The notes under the pieces: generated by a model
Seen by the model: the letters and a program-made list of their open reading frames with translations, nothing else
Database searches by the model: none
What the model was told of the DNA's origin: nothing
From: Aliamphritea spongicola
GTDB lineage: Bacteria; Pseudomonadota; Gammaproteobacteria; Pseudomonadales; Balneatricaceae
NCBI GenBank assembly: GCA_024347235.1
Contig: AP025283.1
Coordinates: 992,001-1,056,000, forward strand
DNA length: 64,000 bases
Direction of reading: 5' to 3'
Position numbers and translations under genes: made by a program
Part shown: piece after piece, positions 1 through 13,447 of the stretch
How the letters are laid out: each line of letters starts with the position of its first letter
Position numbering within the stretch: the stretch's first letter is position 1

Positions 1-1
1 G

Positions 2-2139
2 ATGAACAACGTACTCAGTGGCATTATTCTGGTTATGGTCGTGGTGCTGGCTGCCATGGGCTTACGTACTTCTTTGCTGGTGGGGCTGGCTATACCGGGT
101 TCTTTCCTGGCCAGTATGATGGTGCTGAACCTGATGGGCTTCACCCTGAATATTGTTGTGTTGTTCAGTCTGATTCTGGTGGTTGGCATGTTGGTGGACG
201 GTGCGATTGTTGTCACCGAGCTGGCTGAGCGCCGTATGAGTCAGGGCCTCAGTGCCCGTGAATCATTCCGTTATGCGGCGTCCAGAATGGCCTGGCCGGT
301 GATTGCCGGTACCGCCACAACACTGGTGGTATTTATGCCGTTGATGTTCTGGCCCGGTGTCATCGGTGAGTTCATGAAGTACCTGCCTGCCACGGTGGTG
401 GTCTGTCTGACAGCTTCGCTGTTTATGGCACTGATCTTCCTGCCGGTGCTGGGGGCTGTCAGTGCCCGGCGTAAGCAAAATACCGCGCAGGCAAGTGATG
501 AATATGAGTTACCGGAAACGGCCGTCAACAAAGCCTATGTAAAGATCATGTCCCGGATACTGCGTTATCCATTGGTCACTCTGTTTGTGGCGCTGATCGC
601 CATCAGCAGCAGCTACGTTGCCTACGGTGTATTTGGAAAGGGCGTTGAATTCTTCCCGGATGTTGAGCCGGAAATGGTGCTGCTGAATATCCATGCCCGG
701 GGCGATCTTTCTGTATATGAGAAGGACGCAATTCTCCGGGATGTGGAACAGCGGGTGATGCCCGTGGAAGGTTATAAATCCGTGTATGCCCGCAGCTACA
801 ATGCGCCGCCGACGGATGTTGCTGAAGATGTGATTGGCATTATTCAGTTTCAGCTGGATGACTGGGATAAACGGGCCACAGCCAATGAAATTCTGGCGGA
901 AATGAAAGCCCGCACGGCGGATGTGCCCGGAATTATTCTGGAGACCCGTAAAGGCGAAAATGGGCCGAGTTCGGGTAAGCCAATTAAGTTACTTGTCAGC
1001 GGGTATGACAATGAAGTTCTGTACCGGACGGTGGCGGATATCCGTGAAATGATGAACGGAATCGGCGGCTTTAAGGACGCGGAAGATGACCGTCCGTTGC
1101 CGGGAATCGACTGGGAAATTGATGTCGACCGTGAAGAAGCCGGCCGTTACGGTGCCAGCATTGCACTGGTGGGGCAGGCGGTACAGCTGATTACCAACGG
1201 GGTGAAAGTGACCGATTACCGGCCGGAAACCTCTGATGATGAAGTGGATATCATGATTCGCTTCCCGGCGGATAAGCGTAATCTGGACCAGCTCATGCAG
1301 TTACAGCTGAGCACCAGTGTGGGCATGGTTCCTATGTCTAACTTTGTAACCCTGAAGCCGTCTCCTAAAACCGGTTCCCTGAAACGGGTGGACAGCCGCC
1401 GTACAATTACCATTCAGGCAGATGTGCAGGAAGGCGTATTGGCCAATGATCAGGTGCTGGCCATGCAGGCGGCGCTGGCGAAGTATGATTTTGATCCGCA
1501 GATCAAGCTGACCTTCAAAGGTGAAGACGAGCAGCAGAAAGAAACCGGAGATTTTCTGGTCAGTGCCTTCGGTACGGCATTATTCCTGATGGCTCTGATT
1601 CTGGTGACTCAGTTTAACAGCCTGTATCAGGCCGGACTGGTGTTGTCGGCAATTGTGTTTTCCACGGCCGGTGTGTTAATCGGCCTGATGGTGACCGGCC
1701 AGCCGTTCGGCATCGTTATGGTCGGGGTCGGGATTATCGCCCTGGCAGGCATTGTAGTGAATAATAACATTGTCCTGATCGACTGTTATAACGATCTGCG
1801 CCGCAACGGTTATTCCCCTTTGATGCGGCACTGCATACCGGCAGTCTGCGTCTGCGTCCGGTGGTACTGACTGCCGTTACGACGGTACTGGGTCTGATGC
1901 CAATGGTACTGGCGATGAACATAGATCTGATCAACCGGGATATCAGCTTTGGTGCGCCTTCCACCCAGTGGTGGACACAGCTGTCCAGTGCCATTGCCGG
2001 CGGGTTATCGTTTGCTACGGTTCTGACGCTATTCCTGACGCCGTGCCTGCTGGTACTGGGAGACAGAAAACTGTTCCGCCGTAAGGCAAAGGCACCTGTT
2101 GCAGAAGTACCGGATTCTGCGGATTCACAGGCAGTCTGA
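2..2139 (+). CDS. RND-family efflux pump permease, C-terminal part
   Basis: Inner-membrane proton-driven efflux permease of the AcrB/HAE type. The gene enters the window already in progress, so its N-terminus is missing: visible residues begin near the second transmembrane helix of a normally ~1000-residue protein. The segment with LVVGMLVDGAIVVTE is the conserved RND transmembrane motif carrying the proton-relay Asp. A large periplasmic domain follows (about residues 205-510), then the second helix bundle with GIVVNNNIVLIDCYNDL. The reading frame breaks near 1816-1822 (TCCCCTTTG). Adding one base continues into LRPVVLTAVTTVLGLMPM and the real stop at 2139. Substrates cannot be told from sequence. 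A strong hairpin terminator follows. Confidence 0.9.
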
Positions 2140-2147
2140 GTCAGTTT

Positions 2148-2195
2148 AAGGTTATACACAGAAACATAGCGATAACTCTGTGTATAACCTTTTAG
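2148..2195 (+). terminator. Terminator after RND pump gene
   Basis: Perfect 15-bp inverted repeat, AAGGTTATACACAGA (2148-2162) and its complement at 2177-2191, with a 14-nt loop. It continues into TTTAG. It lies 9 bases after the efflux gene stop. Confidence 0.75.
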
Positions 2196-2265
2196 TAACT
2201 CCTTATAGCGGCCATTCTGTGACTGTTTAAGACTTAAGGTTAATTTTCAAACAGCTTTTTAAGAA

Positions 2266-2283
2266 ACGGCTTTAACCGTTTGT
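2266..2283 (-). terminator. Weak terminator after dsdC
   Basis: Small inverted repeat AAACGG/CCGTTT with a 6-nt loop directly beyond the LysR gene stop at 2287 on the minus strand. The short stem and poor U-tract make it only a possible terminator. Confidence 0.4.
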
Positions 2284-2286
2284 TTA

Positions 2287-3216
2287 TCAGACATTTTTAC
2301 CATTATTTTCAGTTGCCTGACGGCGCAGCCAGTCCCTGAGTGTTGCTCCATTCTGGTGGCTGCTGTGTTCGCCCGTTGCCGGTGCTGAAAGGTAGTAGCT
2401 GCAGTTGGATTTAACCGTCTCAAACGGTGTGATCAGCTGGCCGTTCTGTAATTCGTCGCTGACCAGTGTGCTGCGCGCCATAGCGATTCCAAGTCCTGCA
2501 CAGGCTGCGGCAATGGCCATATCTGAACGATTGAAGAAGTGCCCGCTATTCCCCGGTACAGATTCCCGGCCGGTTTGTGCTAACCAGTAGCGCCATTCAC
2601 TGTCCCGTTCTGCATTTCGCCAGGGTGTATCGTCATGCAGCAGGGTAACCTTATTCCAGAAGTTTTTGTCACTGACATCCCGTCCCTGCAGATAGGCAGG
2701 GCTGGCGACCGGAAATATAAATTCATCCATCAGCTTTTCAGTGTTTTGCCCGCAATGGTCACTGTTCAGGCGGTAGTCGATGAGTAAGTCGAAGCCGGTT
2801 TGCCTGTCCGGATTTGTGAGGGAGGTTTCCGCAAAGGCCGACACTTTAATGCGTGGGTATTCCAGACTGAAATCCCTGAGTTTGGGGATCAGCCATTTAA
2901 AGACCAGTGACGGTGTGGAATATAAGCGCAGTTCAGAATGATCAGACCGTTGCAGCTCATGGATAACGTCATTGATACGTCCCACCGCCTGATCCGTGAC
3001 CTGCTGTAACTTTGTGCCGTCTTGCGTTAACCGGATGCCGTCCGGCTGGCGGATAAACAGTTGAAACCCCAGTTGTGTTTCCAGTTTACGGATTTGCTGG
3101 CTGACGGCGCCGGTGGTGATGTGCAGTTCCCGGGCAGCTGCTGTAAAGCTCAGGTGGCGGGCACAGGCAGAAAAATACACCAGGGTGGTAAATATTCGGG
3201 GATGCAAGTCTGCCAT
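2287..3216 (-). CDS. dsdC: LysR-family regulator, DsdC-like activator of D-serine ammonia-lyase
   Basis: Intact 309-residue LysR-type regulator. The N-terminal winged helix-turn-helix covers about residues 10-65 (FTAAARELHITTGAVSQQI) and the substrate-binding domain about residues 90-300. Length and the GAVSQQIRKLE helix match the GcvA/DsdC subgroup. It is transcribed away from the D-serine ammonia-lyase gene at 3367, the arrangement of dsdC and dsdA in enterobacteria, where DsdC with D-serine activates dsdA. The DsdC assignment rests mainly on this context. It is one of the few genes here with no frameshift. Confidence 0.85.
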   Translation of the reverse strand: MADLHPRIFTTLVYFSACARHLSFTAAARELHITTGAVSQQIRKLETQLGFQLFIRQPDGIRLTQDGTKLQQVTDQAVGRINDVIHELQRSDHSELRLYSTPSLVFKWLIPKLRDFSLEYPRIKVSAFAETSLTNPDRQTGFDLLIDYRLNSDHCGQNTEKLMDEFIFPVASPAYLQGRDVSDKNFWNKVTLLHDDTPWRNAERDSEWRYWLAQTGRESVPGNSGHFFNRSDMAIAAACAGLGIAMARSTLVSDELQNGQLITPFETVKSNCSYYLSAPATGEHSSHQNGATLRDWLRRQATENNGKNV

Positions 3217-3324
3217 GTGTATAGCCTATAGTTTTTCTAAAGAGGTGTTTAAAAGGTATCGTTTGTTTATAGCGTTCTTTCTGTTCAGGATACAGCTTAT
3301 TAATAAGTAATTCTAAAGCCGTTC

Positions 3325-3350
3325 GTTCGAATGGAAAGTTCGAATGGAAA
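3325..3350. repeat. 13-bp tandem duplication in dsdC-dsdA promoter region
   Basis: The 13-base unit GTTCGAATGGAAA occurs twice head to tail, at 3325-3337 and 3338-3350, immediately before the dsdA Shine-Dalgarno sequence. Each unit contains the palindrome TTCGAA. Confidence 0.8.
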
Positions 3351-3366
3351 TATGAGGAGAGGCATT

Positions 3367-4679
3367 GTGTCATCACTGAATCTGACCACTGAACAACAGG
3401 CGCATTTACGTGCAGCGACGCCGCAACTATGGCTGAATCCACAATATATGCAGGATCAGGCGATTGTGGCGACGCCTGAGGTTGATGACCTGTATGCGGC
3501 TGAAGCCCGGTTGCAGCGCTTTGCGCCCTTGCTGGAGATTCTGTTTCCTGAGTTACAGGCCAGCGGCGGCCTGATTGAGTCAGCGCTGATTGATACACAG
3601 CAATTAAGCACTGAATTTGCTGAGGGCTGTGAAGGGCGGTTATTTCTGAAGGCGGATCATCAGTTACCGGTGGCCGGTTCTATTAAGGCCCGGGGGCATT
3701 CATGAGGTACTGTGTTTTGCTGAAACACTGGCTCGGCAGGAAGGTTTGCTGGAGGCTGAAGACAATTACACGACTCTGAACAGTGCTGCGGCTAAGGCTG
3801 TGTTTTCCCGTTACACAGTGTCAGTGGGCAGTACCGGAAATCTGGGGCTAAGCATCGGCATCATGAGTGCCGCGCTGGGTTTCAGAGCTGAAGTGCATAT
3901 GTCTGCGGATGCCAAAGACTGGAAGAAGCAGCGTCTTACTGACCGGGGCGTGAAAGTGATTGAGCATGCCGCGGACTATGGTGCCGCAGTAGCCGCCGGC
4001 CGTGCCGCTGCTGAAGCTGATCCTTATGGATATTTTGTCGACGATGAACGTTCCCCGCATTTGTTTATGGGCTATGCCGTGGCCGCGCTGCGGTTGGAGT
4101 CTCAGTTACAGGCAGCCGGGGGCAGAGTAGATGCTGAGCACCCTCTGTTTGTGTATCTGCCAGCCGGGGTAGGCGGTGCGCCCGGTGGTATCGCGTTTGG
4201 TCTGAAGATGCTGTTTGGCCGCTATGTACACTGTTTCTTTGCTGAGCCGGTGCAGGCACCCTGTATGTTACTGGGCATGGCGGGTAATGCCAGCGATGAG
4301 CCTGTCAGCGTGGCTGAATTCGGACTGAGCATTGATACCGAAGCTGACGGGCTGGCGGTAGGGACCGCTTCCCAGTGGGTGTGTGATGCGACCCGTAATC
4401 TGATTTCAGGTGTGTATACGGCAACAGATGAGTCTCTGTACCGGCAGCTGTACCGGCTTAAAGCACTGATTGATACAGAGGTTGAGCCGTCTGCAGCGAT
4501 TGGTTGCCTGGGGCCGGAGTTACTGGAAGGAGATGCTGGCAAGGCGTATCTGCAGGCGCACAAGCTGGAAGATCTGATGGGTAATGCCACTCATATCGCC
4601 TGGCTGACCGGGGAGTTTTGTGCCGGAAGAAGAATACAAACGTTATCTGGATAAAGCCCGGCATATTACAGGCGCTTAA
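3367..4679 (+). CDS. dsdA: D-serine ammonia-lyase (D-serine dehydratase)
   Basis: Pyridoxal-phosphate enzyme converting D-serine to pyruvate and ammonia. The PLP lysine lies in LPVAGSIKARG. The phosphate-binding loop is VGSTGNLGLSIGIMSA, and PAGVGGAPGGIAFGLK and CFFAEPVQAPCML also match DsdA. A GTG at 3367 is preferred as start because AGGAGAGG ends four bases before it; upstream ATG codons lack a ribosome site. Two frame changes occur in G runs. At about 3690 (five G where seven would give KARGGIHEVL) the frame shifts; near 4610 another restores VPEEEYKRYLDKARHITGA and the true stop at 4679. It lies convergent with holA and divergent from dsdC. Apparent breaks are probably assembly errors. 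Confidence 0.9.
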
Positions 4680-4683
4680 GGGA

Positions 4684-5707
4684 TCAGTGGATTTCGGCCA
4701 GTCCCAGTTCAATGCCGCTGAGGCGCAGCATAATGCTGTTAAGGGTTAGCCAGGCATCACCCGGTGCACCCTTGATCTGCTGGTCAACCGTCATGCACTG
4801 GCTGAGCATTTGCTGCAGAGCCTGTGGAGCCGTCCGGCGGGCGGCAGCTTGCAGCAGGCCTTTGCGTTTGCCCCAGATACGTTCTTTCTGGCAGATAGCC
4901 TCATATTGCTGGCCCTGTGCAAGGCCCTGCTGAATGGTCAGCAGCGTGCGTACTTCACGGCTGATTGCCCACAGGGCAACTGGCGCTTCGGTGCCTTCCT
5001 GACGTAATACCTGAATGATCTTGTTGCAGCGAGCGGTCTGTTGCTGCAAGGCGGCATCCACCAGACCATAGATATCGTAGCGGGAGCTGTCGGATACGCT
5101 GTCGATTACCTGATCCGCATCCAGCGTCTGGCCGGGGTACAGCAGGTTAAGCTTATCCAGTTCCTGTTTGGCCGCGAGTAAGTTACCTTCAACCCGTTCA
5201 CAGAGCAGCTGGACGGCATCCCGATCGAGGGTCAGGCCAATCTGCTTGGCGCGGTTATTCAGCCAGCCCGGCAGTTGCTGAGCTTCTACAGGCCAGATCT
5301 GCACGATCATGCCGGTCTTGTCGATGGCTTTAAACCAGGCACTTTTCTGCGCTGCGCCGTCGAGTTTATCTGCAATGATCAGCAGGACGTTGTCCGGTGC
5401 CGGATTGGCGAGATATTCCCGGAGAATTTCACTGGCTTGCTTATTGGGCTTACTGCCCCTAAGCGCAGCTCAATGATTTTGCGTTCAGCGAACAGGGAAA
5501 GGGCGTTGGCACATTCCAGCAGGTAGGTCCATTTGAAACTGGCATCGGCGTGCAGGGTTTCCCGTTCCGAGAAACCCTGATCAACCAGATATTGCCGCAG
5601 CAGGTCGCAACTTTCCTCAATCAGCAGGGCTCATCACCGGTCACCAGATAGACCGGTAGTGGTGCGCCTTTAAGCTGGCTGGCAAGTTGTTCCGGCTTTG
5701 CCTTCAT
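4684..5707 (-). CDS. holA: DNA polymerase III delta subunit
   Basis: Subunit of the clamp-loader complex that opens the beta clamp. The restored protein starts MKAKPEQLASQLKGAPLPVYLVTGDE, the normal HolA start with the degenerate P-loop region. The middle domain carries MIVQIWPVEAQQLPGWL and the C-terminal helical domain LWAISREVRTLLTIQQGLAQG. Two one-base losses break the frame: in GAGCCCTGCTG near 5630 (expected EPLLIEES) and in TTAGGGGCAGT near 5455 (expected SKPNKQAS). With them restored the length is about 342 residues, normal for the family. It is the last gene of the leuS-lptE-holA operon. Confidence 0.92.
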
Positions 5708-5713
5708 GGCTGA

Positions 5714-6236
5714 TTACTGTGCCGGTTTGATAGCGCTGTAAATCCGAACGATCTGGTCAGCCAGGCGTTCAGACATTTCAGTGCGCAGCTGGGATTCTTC
5801 TGCATCACTGGCTGTTTGCGCGTTCGCGTCGTAATCGTAAGTACGGTTAAGTCGCAGGGTTTGCGGTGCCACCACGATTTCGTTATTCCGGTCGAGAATC
5901 TCGAAGGTGATGCTGGTACGCAGTTCATACTCATCAACACTGTTGCTTGAGCTGATGGTTGAGGTTCTGCGTTCCTGACGTTCTTCCAGCAGATTAATCT
6001 GGTAGTTGGCAGCCACATTCCCCACCAGTTTCACACCGTTCGCTTCCAGATTACGTTCCAGAGGACGAAAAACTGAATAGCTGCCCTGACCGGTTTTATT
6101 GATAACGGCCAGCTTAAGGCTCTCGTCGAGGCTGACGATTCCCTTCAGCTGAAAACCACAGGCACTCAGGAAGAGTGCCATAACAGTCATCGCAAAAGCT
6201 TATGCAGCGAAAAGTCCGTGCGCTCAGGTGGGTCAT
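5714..6236 (-). CDS. lptE: LPS-assembly lipoprotein LptE
   Basis: Outer-membrane lipoprotein that plugs the LptD barrel in lipopolysaccharide export. The lipobox LSAC precedes GFQLKG, the typical start of mature LptE. The rest of about 150 residues (SVDEYELRTSITFEILD, AESQLRTEMSERLADQIVRIY) fits the family. The first ATG in the open frame (6190) leaves only ten residues before the lipid Cys and no positive charge. An ATG at 6236, read through a frame change at TTTT near 6195, gives a proper signal peptide with Arg residues, so that start is proposed. Its stop lies six bases before the holA start. Confidence 0.88.
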
Positions 6237-6258
6237 GCTTAATTCCTTTTGGGCCGGT

Positions 6259-8853
<2,595 letters not shown>

Positions 8854-8863
8854 TCAGTAATAA

Positions 8864-8893
8864 GAAAACCGACTTTTAGCGAAGCCGGTTTTC
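8864..8893 (-). promoter_or_regulatory. Attenuator-like hairpin in the leuS leader
   Basis: On the minus strand a 12-bp stem (GAAAACCGGCTT paired with AAGTCGGTTTTC, one G-U pair, 6-nt loop) ends in a U-rich run about 17 bases before the leuS ATG. Its form is that of an intrinsic terminator placed inside the leader. Control of leuS by attenuation is an inference; no leader peptide was identified. Confidence 0.4.
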
Positions 8894-9052
8894 ATCTCAA
8901 TTGGAAAGTTTCTGCATTGGCGCATAGCATACAATATAAGGCAACTGACAGATAGAGAGCGTGGGCAGATATCCCGCTGATGGGAAAACAAATATGCGAT
9001 TTATGTTTACTGTCCGCTGCCACTCTGTGAACAGGGGGTAAGAGGAGGATGT

Positions 9053-9592
9053 ATGAGCGATAAACCTAAGGGAAAAACTGATTTTTCGGATCAGTATGAC
9101 CGGGTGATGACACGTTTGCGTGATCAGCTCGAGGCCGCCGAGTATCAGTCGTGGGATTTTCTTCAGGACCGTATCGAAGAAGCGGTGGAGCTTGAGCTTG
9201 CCGCCGAGGAAATGACCCGTGATGAAATGGACTTGCTGGCTGCCTATATCAAGCGCGACCTGAAGAAGCTTGGTTATTATGCCCATGAAACCGGCGAGGG
9301 GATTGCCGCCTGGCTGAATTTTGATCTGAATATTCTGGAGCATCAGATCGGTGCGCAACTGATGGATCTGGCGGATCGCACGCGGATCGGTCTGACAGAG
9401 CTGGAGCAGCGATCACTGCAGGAAGAAATGTATCTGGCGGGAGAAACCGCCGGTGCCGGTACATTCCGTTGTCTGGCCTGCGGTACCGATAACCGCCTTA
9501 CCCGGTCCAGCAGTCTGACACCCTGTCTGGTGTGTGGCGGTGAACGTTTTGCCCGGCAGTCGGCCCCCTGGGAGGGAGCGTCCGAAGGCTAA
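9053..9592 (+). CDS. YbeL-family zinc-ribbon protein (DUF1451)
   Basis: Intact 179-residue cytoplasmic protein of the conserved YbeL family, whose function is not established. The N-terminal two thirds are charged and helical. The C-terminus carries a zinc ribbon, CLACG and CLVCG, with four Cys spaced for one zinc ion. Start ATG 9053 follows a strong AGAGGAGG. As in E. coli, it lies divergent from leuS. Its stop overlaps by two bases with the convergent lnt stop. Confidence 0.88.
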   Translation: MSDKPKGKTDFSDQYDRVMTRLRDQLEAAEYQSWDFLQDRIEEAVELELAAEEMTRDEMDLLAAYIKRDLKKLGYYAHETGEGIAAWLNFDLNILEHQIGAQLMDLADRTRIGLTELEQRSLQEEMYLAGETAGAGTFRCLACGTDNRLTRSSSLTPCLVCGGERFARQSAPWEGASEG

Positions 9593-11085
9593 CGGTACTT
9601 GCGACGGCCGCTGAACAGCAGGCTCAGTAACAGTAAAACACCGATCACAACCTGCAATGGCTGATCGCCATATTGCTGGTAGGGGTGGAGCCCTGCATCA
9701 GCGGGACTTCTGCGTAAAGCGCACCGGTATCAAACTGGGGCAGTTCCGAATCAATTTTGCCGTCCGGCCGCATAATGGCGGTCAGGCCGTTGTTGGTCGA
9801 CCGGATCAGCCAGCGGCCATTTTCCAGTGCCCGCATCCGGGCAATCTGCAGATGCTGCTGAGGGGCAATGGAGTCTCCGAACCAGGCGTCGTTACTGACG
9901 GTCAGCATCACATTACTGCGCACCGCATAGTCGCGTACCAGTTCCGGATAGGCGATTTCGTAGCAGATAAACGGTGCCATGGCGGCATCTTTTACCTGCA
10001 GCAATGACTGTTCATCCGGCCCCAGACTGAACTGCGACATCGGCAGGTTGAAGAAGTCGATAGTGCCCCGCAGCAAGTTTTCGAGCGGGACATACTCACC
10101 GAATGGCACCAGGCGCTGTTTATGGTAACTGCCTTCACCACCGGCGAGGATGGTGATGCTGTTGTAGTACCCCAGATTATTTTTACGTGACGGATTGTTA
10201 AACACGGAAGGCATGCCGCTGATCAGGGTGCGGTCCTGTTCTTCCAGCTGCTCCAGATACGGTGCAAGAATTTTGACCGCATCACGATAGAAAGTAGGGA
10301 TAGCGGTTTCCGGCCAGATCACCATATCCACGTCTTTGTCTGTCTGGCTCAGATCAACATAGCGTTGCAGAATTTCCGGCATCTGGCTGCGCTGCCATTT
10401 CAGCTGCTGGGGAATACTGGCCTGGGCCAGATAAACTTTAGTGACGCCGCTCTGGGTGGTCCAGTTCTGCGGCACTTTATCCAGCAACAGCCAGGGGCGC
10501 TGAACATCACAATTAATGCCAGTGCCGGCAATGGGCGACGGTAACAGCGGAGGATGCCCAGGGCGGCAATGCCCAGCGCGACGGTGTAAAGGCTGAGGAG
10601 CCAGACGCCGCCAAAGGGGGCATAGACGGAAAGAGGCGTATCAGTGAGGGCATAGCCCATATACAGCCACGGAAAGCCGGTAAACAGCCAGCTGCGTAAC
10701 CATTCAAACGCTACCCAGACGGCGATAAACCCGAGGCCGCTGTAAAAGAAACGCCGGTACAGCCAGGTTTGCACGAGAACAAAAAGTGCCATGGCTGCGA
10801 CGAAAACCGCGGTAAGCAGGGTGGCCAGCCAGACCGGGGCGTTGCCGTGTTCGTGAATACTGACGAATACCCAGGAAACCCCGACACCATAAAGCCCAAG
10901 GCCGTAGCACCAGCCAATCAGGGCGGCACCACGGAAACTGCTTTCATGGAGAAGAATAAATAGCAGAGCGGCGGAAACCGGTGCCAGATACCAGTAATCG
11001 AAAGGTGCCAGTGCCAGCGGAGCCAGTCCGCCGGCGATGACTGCTAATATTACCCTAAGCCAGATGTACGCAGTTTTTGTGGCAT
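9589..11085 (-). CDS. lnt: Apolipoprotein N-acyltransferase
   Basis: Inner-membrane enzyme adding the third acyl chain to lipoproteins. About six N-terminal membrane helices precede a nitrilase-type periplasmic domain with the catalytic Glu in WPETAIP, Lys before QRLVPFGEYVP and nucleophilic Cys in FICYEIAYPE. Three one-base losses split it. Near 11076 a poly-A run hides the start (MPQKTAYIWLRVILAV after repair). At about 10505 GCGCCCCTGG should read on into WLLLDKVPQNW. Near 9690 CACCCCTAC should give STPYQQYGDQPLQ. The restored stop is 9589. It follows corC in the miaB-ybeZ-ybeY-corC-lnt operon and supplies mature lipoproteins such as LptE. Confidence 0.93.
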
Positions 11086-11117
11086 AGCTGAGGTATCCGT
11101 CAGGTCGTTAAAATGGG

Positions 11118-11965
11118 CTAGTTACTGGCCCGGGTTACCTGTAACAACCGGATGCGACGGTTTTCAGCGCTGAGTACCTTAAAGGTAAATTCATCGATAC
11201 TGACCACTTCATCCTTGTGCGGCAGGTGTCCGAACTTCTGAGTCACCAGGCCTCCGATGGTATCAAAGTCATCATCTGGCAGGCCAATATCGAAGTATTC
11301 ATTGAAGTCTTCGATAGGGGTGAGGGCTTTAACTATATAGCCATTTTCATCAAATGGCTTGATGTTACTTTCATCATCTTCGCTGTCGTGTTCGTCTTCG
11401 ATTTCTCCGACGATCTGTTCCAGCACGTCTTCGATGGTAATCAGACCGGCAACACCGGCGTATTCATCAACCACCATGGCCATGTGGTTACGGTTCGCAC
11501 GGAATTCTTTCAGCAGAATGTTCAGACGCTTACTTTCCGGAATAATGGTCGGCTTGCGCAGGTGCTGGGTGATATCGAAGTTTTCCAGACCATCGTCATC
11601 GAGAATCAGGGGCAACAGGTCTTTTGCCAGCAGGATACCCAGCAGGTCGTCCGGGTTTTCACCGATAACCGGGAACCGGGAGTGGGCGCTGGAAATGATG
11701 ATAGGCAAAAATTCTTTAGGTGTCTGGTCGGCTTCAACCACCACCATTTGTGAGCGGGGATCATAACATCCCGGACTTGCTGGTCAGAAACCTGCATGGC
11801 GCCTTCAATGATGCTGTAGGCTTCCTGGTCCAGAATATTTTCGTCAGCAGCGTCTTTTAGGTCTGCTAACAGGTCTTCGCGGGTTTTCGGCTCATCAGAA
11901 AATGCCTGGGTGATTTTGCCCAGCCAGTTTTTCTGTGTGCCATGTTCCGTTCGGTCTTCGCTCAT
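11118..11965 (-). CDS. corC: CorC/YbeX-type CBS-domain protein
   Basis: Cytoplasmic CBS-pair protein of the HlyC/CorC family, linked to magnesium/cobalt homeostasis and, with YbeY, to ribosome metabolism. Two CBS domains cover about residues 65-190 (HSRFPVIGENPDDLLGILLAKDLLP and MAMVVDEYAGVAGLITIEDVLEQIVGEIEDE). The C-terminal CorC_HlyC domain ends near residue 280. It has no DUF21 membrane domain, as expected for CorC itself. One C is missing in ATCCCCGC near 11757; restoring it gives RDVMIPRSQMVVVEA. It starts seven bases after the ybeY stop. Confidence 0.92.
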
Positions 11966-11972
11966 ATTGTCC

Positions 11973-12433
11973 TTATGGGTCCTGATTATCGTATGGGTTA
12001 CTGATGTCTAACTGTGACAGCAATTTAACTTCTAATGCTTCCATTTCTTCAGCATCAGCATCATTTATATGGTCGAATCCTAACAGATGCAAGCATCCGT
12101 GAATGACCATATGCGCCCAGTGGTGCATCAGTGGCTTGTTTTGTTCGTCGGCTTCACGGCTGACAACCGGGGCGCAGATCACCAGATCCCCAGTAAATCC
12201 AGCTCGATGCCTTTCGGTACTTCAAACGGGAAGGACAATACATTGGTGGGTTTGTCCTTGCCACGGTAGTCGTTATTCAGTTGCTGGCTTTCCGCTTCAT
12301 CAACAATCCGCACGGACAGTTCAGCGGTGTCGCGAAAGTCAGCAATGGCCAGGCTGGCCCAGCGGGTCAGCTCGGCTTCGTCCGGCAGGTTGATGTCTTC
12401 GATCTGACACTGGCGGTCAACGTAATAGCTCAT
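11973..12433 (-). CDS. ybeY: Endoribonuclease YbeY
   Basis: Metal-dependent RNase for 16S rRNA 3' maturation and ribosome quality control. The zinc motif [11 protein letters not shown] (H-x3-H-x5-H) is intact. The N-terminus [18 protein letters not shown] and the [20 protein letters not shown] segment are typical. A G is missing in CTGGGGATC near 12183, where the protein should read [16 protein letters not shown]. Restored length is about 153 residues. It sits three bases from the ybeZ stop, inside the miaB operon. Confidence 0.95.
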
Positions 12434-12436
12434 GCA

Positions 12437-13447
12437 TTAATTTCCGGTGTTATGTTGCAGATCGAATTCGTCGTAGGCTTCAACAATGTGCTGCACCAGT
12501 GGGTGACGGACCACATCTTTCGCCAGAAAACGGGTGAAACCGATACCTTCCACATCCCGCAGTACCTGCTGAGCGTGGATCAGGCCGGAGCGTACGCCCT
12601 TGGGCAGGTCGATCTGAGTGGTGTCACCGGTAATAACCGCGGTGGAACCAAAACCGATCCGGGTCAGGAACATCTTCATCTGTTCCCGGGTAGTGTTCTG
12701 GCTTTCGTCCAGAATCACGAATGAACCGTTCAGCGTCCGGCCGCGCATGTAGGCCAGCGGCGCAACTTCAATGACGTTGCGCTCAATCAGCTTGGTTACC
12801 CGTTCAATCCCCAGCATTTCGTACAGAGCGTCATAAAGAGGACGCAGGTACGGGTCGACTTTCTGGCTCAGGTCACCGGGCAGGAAACCGAGTTTCTCAC
12901 CGGCTTCAACCGCCGGGCGGACCAGCAGGATCCGGCTGACTTCATCCCGTTCCAGTGCTTCGCAGGCACAGGCTACTGCCAGATAGGTTTTACCGGTACC
13001 GGCAGGGCCGATGCCGAAGTTGATGTCATGGCGCAGAATAGAACGCAGGTAGTCCTGCTGGTTCGGTCCGCGCGGACGAATCAGTGCTTTGCGGGTACGG
13101 ATAGTAATGTCCGGCTGGTAGATGTCTGCCGGTTCCGGGCGGGCTTTGATCTGCTCCACGCCGGATTGCTGCAACAACAGGTGTACCTGTTCAGCGGTAA
13201 TTTCCTGGCCGTCCTGGGATTCCTGATACAGCTGGGTGATGACCTGCTCGCCGGCTTTGATAGAGCTGGCTTCGCCGGCCAGTTTAAAGATATTGCCGCG
13301 GTTGCTGATATCAATATCCAACCGTTCGGCCATCAGCTTCAGGTGTTCATCCAGCTGGCCACAGAGGTTGGCCAGATGGTGCGGGTCATTCGGATGAAGG
13401 CTGAAGCTAAGGGAGTCAGCAGTGTTCAATGAGGATACCTCAGGCAT
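12437..13447 (-). CDS. ybeZ: PhoH-like ATPase YbeZ
   Basis: Intact PhoH-family ATPase, partner of YbeY in RNA and ribosome metabolism. Walker A is [13 protein letters not shown] and Walker B lies in [31 protein letters not shown] is also diagnostic. ATG 13447 is chosen; a TTG at 13456 is in frame but weaker. The start overlaps the miaB stop by a few bases, implying coupled translation. Confidence 0.93.
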   Translation of the reverse strand: MPEVSSLNTADSLSFSLHPNDPHHLANLCGQLDEHLKLMAERLDIDISNRGNIFKLAGEASSIKAGEQVITQLYQESQDGQEITAEQVHLLLQQSGVEQIKARPEPADIYQPDITIRTRKALIRPRGPNQQDYLRSILRHDINFGIGPAGTGKTYLAVACACEALERDEVSRILLVRPAVEAGEKLGFLPGDLSQKVDPYLRPLYDALYEMLGIERVTKLIERNVIEVAPLAYMRGRTLNGSFVILDESQNTTREQMKMFLTRIGFGSTAVITGDTTQIDLPKGVRSGLIHAQQVLRDVEGIGFTRFLAKDVVRHPLVQHIVEAYDEFDLQHNTGN

